A stretch of DNA of 64,000 nucleotides from Blepharisma japonicum. Taxonomy: Eukaryota > Ciliophora > Heterotrichea > Heterotrichida > Blepharismidae. Under the pieces are notes generated by a model that worked only from the letters and a program-made list of their open reading frames with translations, did not search any database and was not told the origin of the DNA. Where the stretch lies: positions 1 to 64,000 of the forward strand of contig CATKHK010000080.1 of the NCBI GenBank assembly GCA_949751835.1, read 5' to 3'. The translations under genes were made by a program, and so were the position numbers. This document shows, piece by piece, positions 45,001 through 56,604 of the stretch (position 1 is its first letter; every line of letters begins with the position of its first letter).

Positions 45001-48000
45001 ATGTGATTTTTAATCCAGATTTGATAACCAAAATTTTTTGGTTTTTTACACTTCCCGCAAAAAATGAAGCTAAAAAATCATCTAAAACTGCATCGATAAA
45101 CCCTGATCATATCCTTTGCCACACTATAATTTTTATAAAGTCAATCTCAGTTACTCTTATTACAAATGAAACCCCATTTCCGCTAGCTTTATCAAGTGTT
45201 CAAGAGCTCTTCTTAGAAATCTTCATCAAAAATGGCTCAATCTCTGTAATCGGGAATTTAAAAAATATAGAAGTCAGTGACTTAACAAATTACCCATACA
45301 CTGGAGAGCTTTCTTCAAGTGTGCCTTCTAAATTGTTTTCTATAAGACAAAACGAAGAGAGTCTATTATCATTCTCCTTTATTAGTTATGATAAAGATAA
45401 CTTCAAGAAGCCAGCTGATAAGGACTCAATATTAGATTTAAATATGAATTCAATTTGTGTCAATTTTATGCAACAGCCAGTCATGAGACTTATTGATGTT
45501 TTTATGATGAAAATTTTGACAATGTTTGATAGTAAAAAATTAATAGCGGATTATTTATCAAATGATGTGAATTTTACTAGTATAAATGTGACAGTAAATA
45601 ATCCTTTAATATATCTGAGTCCTTATCCTGGCTTTAAAGAAATTTTTGTGGTAGATTTAGGAATTATTCAACTATCAAATAAAAGGTTAGGAAATGAAGG
45701 GTTTTTTAATGATATTTATATGTTGACCTTAAAAGATATGAATTTAAGGTCAAGTCATCAAAAAATTAGTGAGAATTTTGAGGTGAGATTAGATATTTTG
45801 ACAAATGTTTATTCAATTCTTCAAGCAGACAACCCAGAATTAGATAGAAGCATTAAAATTATTGGAGAAAGTGACAGAATAAGTCTTCATTTTTCTCAAA
45901 ATGATTATGCTTTATTGATGAGGCTGCTAAAATTCAATTTAGCCTATGATGATCAAAAGAATGATTGGTTCTTTTATAATAGAAACTCAAATTCTATCAT
46001 AGATAATGTCCAAAAATCATTAGTTTTGCTTTTCAAGATGTCAATGAAAGATTTTTCTATATTATTTACTGAAAATTCGATTAAAATATTAGAGGTTTTT
46101 GTGCTTGGTCAAAATCTTGAAGTAAAGCAATTTACTGATAAAAGCATAAAAATGTCATATTCATGCATGAATTTATGTGGACTAATCAATGCATTTTTTG
46201 GTAAAAATGAGTTAGAAAGTCAAAGAATTCAGCAGATTTTTACAGTCCCAACAGATAGTGTAATAAAAAATATTAAATTCCAAGATGATGGGACTCCATC
46301 ATCTTTGGTTCTTTTTGGCCCAATAAATGATAATTTTGAATATAGTCAACCAATACTAGACTTGTCAATTAATTATGGAATTGATGGAAGTCAAGATATC
46401 CATATAGAAATGAATGAAATTAGGATTAATTTTAACTTAGGTGTATTTTTGGAATTAGCAAACTATTTTTCAAAAAACTTAGTATCTCCAGAAGAATTTG
46501 AAAATATAGCACACAAATCTTCATATACTTCTTCAAAAAATAATTTCTCTCCAAAACCTTCACTTCACTTTTCTCTTTTTATAACCTCCCCTATCATTGT
46601 AATTCCTTCATTGGTGACTAATAGAGTTTTAGCCCTTCAATCAGATATAGAACTAACTTATTCAATAAGCTATTGCTGGCAAGGATCTAAAATAGAAGAA
46701 TTAATCATTCAGCTCATAAAAATCGAAAAATTTGAAATATATAGCTGCTTACTTGATGATTTATCAGGGAAAACCTCTTTCCAAAATATCCAGAAAAGAA
46801 AAATAATAGAGCCAGTCCAAGTTTCTCTAGAATTGAAAAATGAAAATATTGAAAGCTTAATTACTGGCAGAAATCTTTATCAAATAGGCTGCTTTTATAT
46901 AACGATTTCTTATAAAGATTTACTACTCATTAATGATGCATTAAATTTTCAATTAGAATCCAAAAAAAATTATGAAGAAAGTTCAAGTCAATCTAAAAAG
47001 AGCAATATGAAGAGACAGATTATTGAAGAAAAACAGAGTAAAGACGTTACAGATATTTTTACTGTTCAAGGATTGAAATTAATAATTATAAATGATGCGT
47101 CTGGAGCTTATAGTCCAGTATTGAATTTCGAGACTCAACCGTTATCTTTTAAGATGTCACAACAAGATGATTTGTGCGATATGAAAGGGATTTTAGAAAT
47201 TCAGTCTGATTATTATAATCCAAGAATTGATATTTGGGAGCCTTTCATAGAACCAATTATGATTCGCATTGAATATAAATATAACCCAAATCTTTTGCCT
47301 CAGAAGCAGGCTGTCTTTTTAGTTGACGAATCTAATCCTTTCAACATAAATCTTACTGAAGTCATGATTTCTCACTTTTTATGGGTTTCAAATACCTGAA
47401 ATGACAAAAATTCTCAAATTTACAATGATTGCTTAGAAAAAGTATCCCCACTCTGCGTATATAATGATTTAGGCTATACGATAATTGTTGAAAAAAATTC
47501 AAATATTTCTAAAAATGATCATGGCTTTGTTATGATAATTGAGCAAGGCAAATTTTCTGACTATGAATTTAAGACTAGTGATACTAGAGTGATGGAATTT
47601 TCTCAAAGCTATCTAAACATCACAATCTATGATTCTGAAATTCCTTGTGAACCTATAACAAATATCCCATTCAATAGAGTGCAGTCTTTAACTTATAATT
47701 TTTCACTAAAAAATCAAAAATACCCGGTTATAATTGATATAGAGCTTAAAGAATCAAGAAAGCTTTTAAGAGTAAAGTCACCAATTACTATTATAAACCA
47801 AACAAATGTTGATATGAAAATTACATTTCATAATGGATTTAAAACAGAAGAAAGATTTTGTGAAATTAGCCAAAGTTGCATTGTCCCAGTTGATTTTACT
47901 AAAAGCTTATTTGGGGCTGCTCCTATCTGTTTGGGTGGTGACCCTAAACTTTATAGTTTTCAAGAATTTTGTTCCAATAAAAATGGATATTCTATGGAGA

Positions 48001-51000
48001 TGAAGTGTGAAGAATTTTATTTTATTATGCTGCTCAAAAAAGACAAAATAAACCCAGAGAAAAAAACGATACTTTTATGCCCAACTTTTATTATCAGAAA
48101 TTTCTTACCAAATATGATGACTATGAATTTATTTTGTCAAAGTCAATATCAGTCAAATGTGGAAGATTTCGAAATTGAGTCTGGACAAAGTGCATCTGTT
48201 TATAATGCGTTTAGCGGATCGGAAATTCAGTATTCTGTAATGGTTGCACCATATATAAGGTCTCCTCAAGCATTATTATTTTCTAAAAAAAAGCCGCCAC
48301 CAAAAACAATGATACTACTAGATCCATTCCTTCAAGAAACAAAAATAAATATCGAATATCAGCATAATGGAAGCCGAATTTTTACATTTTATCCTATTGC
48401 AGTAATAATAAACTCCACAGCTCTACCATTGTCATTTTTCTATAAAAATTCAGGCGCAACCAAACAGTTTGCAGGACAATGTGATAAATTAAATATAATT
48501 TCTATCCAAAATGAAAAGAAAATTGCTATAGGATATGAGATCGCCAAATCAAAATTTTTCAAAATAGATGCAGTCGGGTTGAAAAATATTATAGAATTTG
48601 AGAATGCTAAAAGCAAAATAAAATATCAATTTACATATGAAGTCACCCTCAATAGAGTCGTTGAGAACGAAATGCTCTTTATGAGAGTCGTTAAAATTGC
48701 ACCAAGATTTTTATTTGTGAATTTAATGAACGATGATCTACTAATAAAGCAGCACAACAGTACAGGCGAATTTTTATTAGCTAGAGAGTCAAGGGAACCT
48801 TTCCATTGGTTGGACTCAACAAAAGATGAATTAATTGCTATTACTATTCCTGGAGAAATGTGGAATTATTCAGGTGTTTTTTCTATATCAAGCATAGAAG
48901 CCCTTACACTTCAGCTAAAAAATCTTTATGATCCAGGGATTTTTAAGCTGATAAAAGTAGAAGTCAAGCTTATTGAAAGCATTGCATATGTAATGTTCCA
49001 AGAAGAAAATACCGAAAATTCTTCATATAGGCTAGAAAACTGCTCCAGTAACTTTTTTGTTTCTATCTATCAAAAAGGCTATAAAGATGATGAAAGGTGG
49101 GTTGACTGCAACTCTTCGCTGCCTTTTGCATGGACTGAACCATTTTATGAAAATATTTTGGTTGTTGAATTTTTCTTTGGGTCTTTTGGGTGTATACCAG
49201 AAAGATATGAAGAAATTAGGGAGTTTTCATTTAATAAAAATAGGGTTAACTATGAGATTGGTGTGAATATTGGAAAAGAAGTGTTTTTTATATATGTAGC
49301 TACTTATAACCAAGGGTCAATGAAAATTCTGAAAATTTCTGATTTGCCGCTTAATGAAGATTCTAATGATATTGCAAATATACATACTCAATGAATGCTG
49401 ACAATTCCAAGTTTAGGAATTTCTTTGATAGAAAACTCACATGAGCATACGAGAGAACTTTTATATTTGAATTTTAGCGATATAATTCTATTAACCCAGC
49501 AAACAAAAAATATGAATAGAACAGAATTAGCAATCAAAAATTTCCAAATTGACAACCAACTAAATCAAAACGCTGTTTTCCCAGTCCTTCTATACTTTCC
49601 AAGCATTCAAAACAACGCAATCACTATGCTCATCTCTACAAGCACAAATAAAGTGAAAAACTACTTTTATTTCGAAACTCTAGAAGTAGTATTTCAGCCC
49701 ATAAATCTCAATGTGGAAAGCTGTATGGTAAAGAAACTCCTTAGTTTTTCATCCCGCATTCATTTCAATAAAGGCGCAATAGAGCTCTCCACTTTTACCT
49801 ATATCAAGCATTTTCATCCCAGCTGATCCTTTGACAATGCTCTTTATTTAGACTTGACATTTTATTTTGAGAGCTTTTCTCTATCTCCATCAAAAATAAT
49901 TCTCTCTTATACTCCTATTCAAGAAGAAAAAGAAAATAAAGCAAAATCCTTTGACGTCCTCATAAAAGCTTTAGGGATGGCTATAACAGCTGTAGAAGAA
50001 GCTCCTATTGAGTTTTCTGAGGTGAAAATGATAGATCTTTATGGAACGCAATCTCAGATTATGTCAGCATTAACGACTCATTATAAAACACAATTAACTG
50101 GCGGACTTATCCATTTAATTGGTCATTCTGTAGTATTAGGAAATCCTGTTGGTTTGCTGAATAATCTTAAGACTGGAATTTCTGATTTTTTCCATAAACC
50201 TATTGATGGAATGTCAGGAGGGGCAAAAGGGGCTGGGAAAGGCTTTATCCAAGGCGCAGATTCACTAATGAAAAATACTGTTCAGGGTGCTTTCGGGACT
50301 GTTTCGATGGTCACCAATACAGTTGCTACAGGAATTTCATCAATTACAAGCGACAAAGAATATATGATGGAAAGGCAGCAGGACAAAGTAAAAAACAAAC
50401 CGAAAAATATTTTCCAAGGGCTTGGGATGGGTGCGACATCACTTTTTAAAGGAATTGGCAAAGGAATTACTGATATCGCCACAAAACCTATTAAAGGATA
50501 TAAAAAAGATAAAGGAAAAGGCGCAATTAAAGAAACTGGAAAAGCTATGGCAGGGCTTATAACAAAACCTATTGCAGGTGTTTTTGATGCTGTAACACAA
50601 ACAGCAGAAGGCATAAAAAATAGTGCTAGCAATAGAGTTCCACCATCTGCTCACAAAAGGTCAAGACTGCCTAGGCCAGTCTATGGAGAGAATTCTATGA
50701 TAAAATGCTATGATGGCAATGATGCATATGTAGTATTTGAATTATCGAAAAAAGATAAAACTTTTGTAAATGACAAATTCATGGCTATGGACAGTGGGAC
50801 TGATCAAAAAAGAAATCAATGGCTTCTCGCTTTGTATGAGTCTAAAATCACACTTATTGATGCAGATAGTTTCGCGATTAAGTGGATCCTTCATTTAAAA
50901 ATGATTGAAATTATTGAAATTATGGAAAATGGATATGCTTTTCATATTGCTCAGGATGAAAATAATAGAGCTAAAGGCAGATCATGCTACTTCGTGCCTA

Positions 51001-51062
51001 TTAAAGCACCAAGGATTATTGAAATATTAGGTGAAAGAATTAGTGTCTTTAAATCTAAATAA
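42012..51062 (+). CDS. VPS13: VPS13-family bridge-like lipid transfer protein
   Basis: Exons 42012-42780, 42796-42970 and 42986-51062 encode 3,006 residues, with eight UGA tryptophans. The N-terminal chorein domain is clear (MFEGLIEKILLAKLG, then GDITLENVFLKPDAL). An RNLWQFAINCVL element follows. A PH-like insert (about 787-845) lies in the groove region. The SHR/VAB-type beta region spans roughly 1890-2590. The C-terminal ATG2_C/DH-like module (about 2690-2870: VGNPVGLLNNLKTG, repeated KPIKGYKKDKG and KPIAGVFDAV) is followed by a PH-like tail. VPS13 proteins form hydrophobic grooves that move bulk lipids between organelles at contact sites. The length matches family members. Confidence 0.95.
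42781..42795 (+). other. 15-nt intron 1 of VPS13
   Basis: GTAATTTATAATTAG. Phase 1; an in-frame TAA appears if retained. Removal joins ...NIITP to IT/AQIKITHYNLW. Confidence 0.9.
42971..42985 (+). other. 15-nt intron 2 of VPS13
   Basis: GTAATTTCTATGAAG. Phase 2; retention gives ATG TAA. It is the only intron here ending AAG instead of TAG. Removal restores the conserved RNLWQFAIN region. Confidence 0.88.
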
Positions 51063-51231
51063 AACGATAATTGCGTCCTTAAATAATAAATCCTTATTGT
51101 TTTAAATGCAGAGATAATGATATTTTCTTATTAAAAAATTAATTAAAATTAAAATTTATTTCCAAAGTTTCTTAACCCATATTCCTATGGAATTTTTTGC
51201 TTCTAAATTGTAAGTAATTATTACTGGACAG

Positions 51232-53335
51232 ATGTCAGAGCAGGCAGCTCAAGCTTATACAGCGAATAAAAAGGCATCAATCTTTAAAATTCTACCACCA
51301 AGGCCAGCTAAAACTAACTTTTACATTACAGACTTTTTTACGAACATTGACGAAGTTACCAAGCCCACTTTTCTTGAAAGAAATACTGCACGATCCAAAA
51401 TCATTAGCTTTCTTACAGGCTTTCATGTATTAAATCCTACCACATGTCTAGCTTTAATAATTCTTGGTCTTTTAACTTCGCTCTGTGCATTTGGTATCGA
51501 ATATGCTACATTGCAGCTTTTTGAATTAAGAGAACTTTGTTCAGAGACAGGCATTATGAGTCTTGATCTTTTTATATGGGTAATATTTTCTTTGTTTTTT
51601 GGATTTTGTGCAGCATCAGTTGGAAAATATATAAGTCAAGATGCTGAAGGCATAGGAATCCCTGAAATAAAATCGATTTTATCAGGAGTTAGAATTAATC
51701 GCTTTTTAAGCTACAGAATTTTTTATGCAAAAGTGTTAGGCTTTATTTCAGCATGTGCTGCAGGATTAAGTATAGGAAGCGAAGGCCCATACGTTCATAT
51801 CTCAGGTATTATCGCGAACAAATTGACAAAAATTAAAATTTTCAAACATCTCCGCGTGGTAATATTTTATTTAGAATCTTACTTTAAGAAACCAAATTTT
51901 AGGTGCAGCAGTGGCTGCTGGGATTGCTGCAAAATTTGGCTCGCCTATAGGAGGAATGTTATTCAGTATAGAAGTAACAGCTACTTATTATATTGTCAAT
52001 AATATGTGGAGAGGCATTTTCTGCGCAATATGGTGTGTTATTGGCTTTTGGATTGTTAGAAGCGGGAATGCTACTGAATTTTTTGAATTGACCAGTTTGC
52101 CTAGCATTGAGCTGACTTATGAAATATTCTTTTTTATGATTTTAGGTGCAATTTCTGGCCTTTTAGGATCTTTTATTGTATTTGCTACCAATAAACTGAC
52201 ATTTTACCGCACAAGAGCTTATTTCCCAGCAATTCATAGCCGTTATGTTTATACACTTGTAATTGTACTGATAATCTCTGTTATTACATTTTTTATCCCA
52301 TTTATGCATGTGACTGAAAAAACAGTCCTAAACACCATGTTCAAGTCAGGGTATATCCCTACAAATACAGAAGCTGATTGGCATTTATTTGGTTTAGGCT
52401 TAGACATGCTGCAATATATTGTTATAAAAACAATCATATCGATATTAAGCTTTACCTGCCCAGTTCCATTTGGTGTATTTTCCCCAGTATTTACAATAGG
52501 TTCAGTATTAGGAAGATTAACTGGATACGTCGTAGATAATTCTGTAGGGACAATTTACACAGGAGTTTATGCAGTTGTAGGTGCTGCATCAGTAACAGCC
52601 TCAGTTACCCACTCCTTATCAGTCGCTATAATTGTCTTTGAAATCACTGGCCAAATTTCCTTCTTACTGCCTATGATGGTTTCTGTCCTTATATCTTTCG
52701 CAATCAGCAATTGGCTTGGGATGTCTATTTATGATGCTCTTTTAGAGTTAAAAGGCTTGCCATATCTGCCTGGTATAAAACCTTCAAATTTATATTCATA
52801 TTCAGCTAAGGATGCCATTGGAAGTGATTTTACATATGTAAAAAATGACGCGACTATCAGAGATTTCATAAATGCTGTAGAAGAAGCAGGGGTTTCCCTC
52901 AATAAAATACCTATTGTTGACGATAATATGACCCTAATTAAAGAATTGTCAGTAAGTGGAATAAGGGAATATTTGAAAAAATATTATAGCGAGTACCCTG
53001 AATATTTGCCACCATTTTCTAGGGATAGATTGGATGCATTTTTTAAGTATTTGTTAGAAAACCCTGATGATATGAGTGTTGTTGTCCCTGTGGATAATCC
53101 TGGATGGAGAGACGAAGAGGAAGAGCCAGAAATTAAAGCATTTTTAGATGCGCCAGTTAATTTTGACAGTGATAGCTTGCAGATTGATGAAGCACCACTT
53201 GCTATTCCAGAGACTACACCTCTAGCAAAGGTACATTTTCTATTTATTATGCTTGGATTGATGCAGATTTACGTAACTAAAAGAGGAGTGCTGATAGGAG
53301 TGATTTCAAGAGATAATTTCACTATGAATAAGTAA
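51232..53335 (+). CDS. CLC-family chloride channel/transporter
   Basis: Exons 51232-51858 and 51875-53335 encode 695 residues. CLC signatures are present: GIGIPEIKS (about 140), GSEGPYVH (about 183, with the gating Glu), the LGAAVAAGIAAKFGSPIGG stretch just after the intron, and FGVFSPVFTIGS (about 410). About 11 hydrophobic helices are expected, followed by two CBS domains (about 540-695), which regulate gating in eukaryotic CLCs. The protein moves chloride across a plasma, vacuole or endosome membrane; channel versus Cl-/H+ exchanger cannot be settled here. Removing the 16-nt intron restores the family sequence exactly. Confidence 0.94.
51859..51874 (+). other. 16-nt intron of the CLC gene
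   Basis: GTAATATTTTATTTAG. Phase 0; being 16 nt it would shift the frame if retained. Removal joins KHLRV to NLTLRNQILGAA, the conserved CLC sequence. It has the same GTAA start and a TA five bases before the last base, as in the 15-nt introns. Confidence 0.9.
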
Positions 53336-53425
53336 AAGAAATTAGAATTATACGAATAATTTATTAAGCAACCCTAGCATAGTAAAATCACTAAATTTCT
53401 TATAAATTTAAAAACAGTTATAGCT

Positions 53426-54151
53426 TTATTTACTGTTTGGAGTTGAAAGTAAAGCCTCAAGCTGATCTTTAAGTCTTTGATTCGTTTTCTTCCTAAATTC
53501 GATTTCCTCTGTATGGGCTCTAGCTTCGATTTCTTCACGCTCTTTTTCTTTCTGTTCAATCTCTTCTATTTCTTGGTCAAGCTCATCAACCTCAACAGTA
53601 AGGTTTTCGCATTCTTCTATAAGTTTCTTGATATCAGCATCTGTTTCAGCTCTCCACTGTTCAGCTTGCAAAGCCTTTCTCATCCCATAAGCAATACTGC
53701 TTTCATATAAGGTTTGGTATGACTGAATTGTCATTCTCAGCTCATCTCTTACTCTGAGTAATAAAAGTCCTCTTTCGGTGCAAATAATTGTAAGCTGCCT
53801 TATAAGTTCATCAAAACACTGACTATAAAGTTCTTCTCTTATAGGACAAATTCCAGTTTCCCTTGCTTGGCGCAGCTCAAGCAAACTATCAAGCTGCTCT
53901 TGAAGTTTTATTACATCCTGAGTGGTAGCTGGGTTTGAACTGACGTATTGGACCCATAGTTGGCCATCTTCAGTGCTTTCACGAGGCGGTAAGACAGAGT
54001 TAAGAACATCTTCAATTTGAGCTTTATCAGGGGTGACGCTTGGCCTTCCTGGAATATTTTTTCCTTTTCCTTTGCCTTTAAGAGAAGTGGAAACTTGAAT
54101 TTTGGTATCATATTTAACAAGAGATTGAGCTTGAGGGAGGTTATTTGCCAT
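53426..54151 (-). CDS. DNALI1: Inner dynein arm light chain DNALI1/p28
   Basis: A 241-residue protein closely matching axonemal dynein light intermediate polypeptide 1 (p28 in Chlamydomonas): LNSVLPPRE, the ELYSQCFDELIRQLTIIC segment, ERGLLLLRVRDELRMT, YESSIAYGMRKALQ, and a long C-terminal coiled coil. It binds single-headed inner-arm dynein heavy chains in the ciliary axoneme. The length is usual for the family (about 240-260). A Lys/Gly-rich segment at 22-36 (KGKGKGKN) is a local feature. The AXDND1-like gene at 11578 shares the core motif. Confidence 0.95.
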   Translation of the reverse strand: MANNLPQAQSLVKYDTKIQVSTSLKGKGKGKNIPGRPSVTPDKAQIEDVLNSVLPPRESTEDGQLWVQYVSSNPATTQDVIKLQEQLDSLLELRQARETGICPIREELYSQCFDELIRQLTIICTERGLLLLRVRDELRMTIQSYQTLYESSIAYGMRKALQAEQWRAETDADIKKLIEECENLTVEVDELDQEIEEIEQKEKEREEIEARAHTEEIEFRKKTNQRLKDQLEALLSTPNSK

Positions 54152-54336
54152 TTTATAACTCTAGACAATTATTTATATTTGATAGAAAATTGGAGCTAAA
54201 CAAATTGTTTCTTATATAATATTTTTTAGTTCTCGAATAAAAAAATAAATATACTAAAATTATTTTAAAACCAAAAATAAAATTTCATAAAATTTTTTTA
54301 TTAGCAAATTCTTCGTTAAATTTTAATTTAAATAAA

Positions 54337-54858
54337 ATGGAATCAGATACAAATTCTCTAAAGCGCAAGAATCTTGAATCTCCTTTCGAGCCAGTTAAAA
54401 AAATAAGACCAAATCTCCCTACTCCACAAATATCTTGTACACCAGTCTCAATCATAAAAAACAAACGCCTAAGACCTAAAAAAAATGCTCAGGAAGCAAA
54501 AGCAGATGTTAATTTCTTCAATACTTTATTGACTGAACAAAGACTCCTTCAGACAGCTCCTGTTAATAAATATCCTTCATCTGAAGAAAATGAAAACACA
54601 GAATTTACTCCAATATCAAAACCTTCACTAAAAGAGCCCCAAACACACCATTCAAGCAAAGAAAATGGCTTCTTTTTCGGAAGAAGTTTCCATGTAACAG
54701 GATTTGTCCATAATGAAAATATTGAGCCAGACCCCAAATTAGAATTTCCTAATGAAAACAATAGCTCGCTGAATTTTGGAAGCTATAATAATAGAATATT
54801 GAATTATAGACTTTTCACTTCACCATTGAAAGAACAAATACAAAAATTTAATGAATAA
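54337..54858 (+). CDS. Unknown basic/disordered protein
   Basis: A 173-residue protein rich in Lys, Pro, Asn and Glu with little predicted structure. A basic cluster KKIRPNLPTP and KNKRLRPKKN (about 20-50) looks like a nuclear localisation signal. A short helix with FFNTLLTEQRLLQ follows. A phosphorylatable SPLKEQIQKF lies near the end. No domain recognised. It is divergent from DNALI1, with 185 bp between the starts. Probably nuclear by its basic motifs; no further function can be given. Confidence 0.65.
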   Translation: MESDTNSLKRKNLESPFEPVKKIRPNLPTPQISCTPVSIIKNKRLRPKKNAQEAKADVNFFNTLLTEQRLLQTAPVNKYPSSEENENTEFTPISKPSLKEPQTHHSSKENGFFFGRSFHVTGFVHNENIEPDPKLEFPNENNSSLNFGSYNNRILNYRLFTSPLKEQIQKFNE

Positions 54859-54975
54859 AATGAGAAGTTTAATAATGATAATATAATGATATAGATAAAT
54901 ATTTGAATTTAGGTAATTTTTTCAGCAATTTATAATAGGATAAGAAAATAAAAATAATTAGTTTGCTTATAAAAA

Positions 54976-55842
54976 ATGGAAGAAATATTTGAAAATAAGT
55001 GCGGCAGTATAGGCTTACTTTGGGGAGGATTTTTGATATGGTGGGTTGTGAAGGGATTTTATATCAAGAAAAAGAAAAGGGATTTATTGCAAACTGTTTT
55101 AGTTGTAGGATTTTTAGGAAAATTTTTGAATTGGCTTTTTCTGACAGGTATACTGGAGTTTTACAATGATAAATCAAATTTTGGACTTTGTCTATTAATG
55201 GGGTTTAAATTTTCATACACATTTGGAAATACAATTTTGTATATTTCGCTATTACTAGCTAGTAAAGGTTTTTGGATTGCAAAACAGATTTTTGGTAAAG
55301 AAGACATTATTTTAGTTTCATTTTTATCAAGTATCACTTATATTGGATTTTTGTTGAATTTTGATTATAAATTCAGATTAAATACTCTTATGGCTGTTTT
55401 AATTGCAATTCATTTTCTTTTGAATGTATTTTATTCACTTGGAAGCCTTAGCAGTATTGAAATGGAGTTTGAGGGCTCACAAGAAATTGCCATAAGTAGA
55501 AAGCCCTCAATTTGTTGTTTTCGAAGATATATTAAAATATCCCAATTCTTTCTATTTGGGAAAATGATTTTTCTTTACTTAAAAGAGAACAGTAGTTTTG
55601 GATTTTATAATGGCTTTGATGATTTATTCGAGGTTTTTGGATTTTTTTCAATTTATTATTTAATCCAAGATGAGAAAAGCATTACAAATAAAATTAATCA
55701 GCTCAATCATTCAAAATTTATCCCGTTTTATGAAGCCACCGTAAATGAAAAAGGTGAAATTTTTATTTTATTAAATAAAAGTTTCCCAGAAAATGCTCCA
55801 AAGTTATGTATAATAGCAGACAGCGGCAAGTCGATCTCATAA
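54976..55842 (+). CDS. Multi-pass membrane protein of unknown function
   Basis: A 288-residue protein with about six or seven hydrophobic segments (near 12-30, 40-62, 72-96, 112-128, 135-155, 188-205, 215-235). A KKKKRD cluster after the first segment suggests a cytosolic loop. The C-terminal 50 residues are soluble. No catalytic or transporter motif is visible. Loosely reminiscent of seven-helix membrane families, but no signature supports a name. Confidence 0.65.
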   Translation: MEEIFENKCGSIGLLWGGFLIWWVVKGFYIKKKKRDLLQTVLVVGFLGKFLNWLFLTGILEFYNDKSNFGLCLLMGFKFSYTFGNTILYISLLLASKGFWIAKQIFGKEDIILVSFLSSITYIGFLLNFDYKFRLNTLMAVLIAIHFLLNVFYSLGSLSSIEMEFEGSQEIAISRKPSICCFRRYIKISQFFLFGKMIFLYLKENSSFGFYNGFDDLFEVFGFFSIYYLIQDEKSITNKINQLNHSKFIPFYEATVNEKGEIFILLNKSFPENAPKLCIIADSGKSIS

Positions 55843-56038
55843 AATTGAGATATTGGTTTTATATTGTTTATATTATGCTAATAGCAATTTAATAATTATA
55901 GCGCGTATTTATGCCAAATATTCTAGAAGTGTTTATTTTTCTAAAAATAATTGTTTATATTAGAAAAAATTCGCATTTAATATCTCAATTTAACCCGCAA
56001 CATAATTAAATATTTCCTAAAGGGCAAACATTTCTAAT

Positions 56039-56449
56039 ATGGCCACCGACCAAATTCCCCAAATCTTAAACCCTACTCAATCCCAAGAAGACCCCCGCAA
56101 ACGCAAAAAAAGAGATGATGACTACAAAGATCTGGTAGCCTATAATGCTGAGCTCGTCTCATATATGCACAAACTTGAATTTACGCTTTTAGAAACTCAA
56201 AGAAAATACAAAAGAACCAAAATTCTGTTTAAAAAATACATACAAAAGCTCGCAAAGAACTTAGAAAAAGCTGGCTACACAGTTCCCACGCTACCTTGCA
56301 AGTTTCCTGAAGCAGATGAAGCTGTTGACTTAGAAGGGATTTGGAAAGAGCTTGAAGAAAATCGCAAACTACAAGAAGAGGAGGAGAAAAAGAAAAAAGC
56401 AAGAAGAGCCAAAAAAGCTGAGGTAAAAACTGAAAATAAAGATAATTAG
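56039..56449 (+). CDS. Small helical, Lys/Glu-rich protein
   Basis: A 136-residue protein ending in TAG. The basic start (RKRKKRDDDYKD) is followed by a helix (about 30-80, with LEFTLLETQRKYKRTKILFKK), a short Pro-containing segment, and a highly charged Lys/Glu tail. It could be nuclear or nucleolar by composition; no family is recognised. It lies between an unknown membrane protein and the Utp30-like gene. Confidence 0.65.
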   Translation: MATDQIPQILNPTQSQEDPRKRKKRDDDYKDLVAYNAELVSYMHKLEFTLLETQRKYKRTKILFKKYIQKLAKNLEKAGYTVPTLPCKFPEADEAVDLEGIWKELEENRKLQEEEEKKKKARRAKKAEVKTENKDN

Positions 56450-56604
56450 AATTATTTTTTATACTATATAGTAAGGGTAAATTTTTGATAAATTAAAAAT
56501 TGATAATTTTTGATAAAATTTAATTAAGAGCTAATCTACAACGCAGACATGAAAATTCTTGCTTCATTTAAGTTTACCTTCATATTTACCTAATAATCCT
56601 CAAT

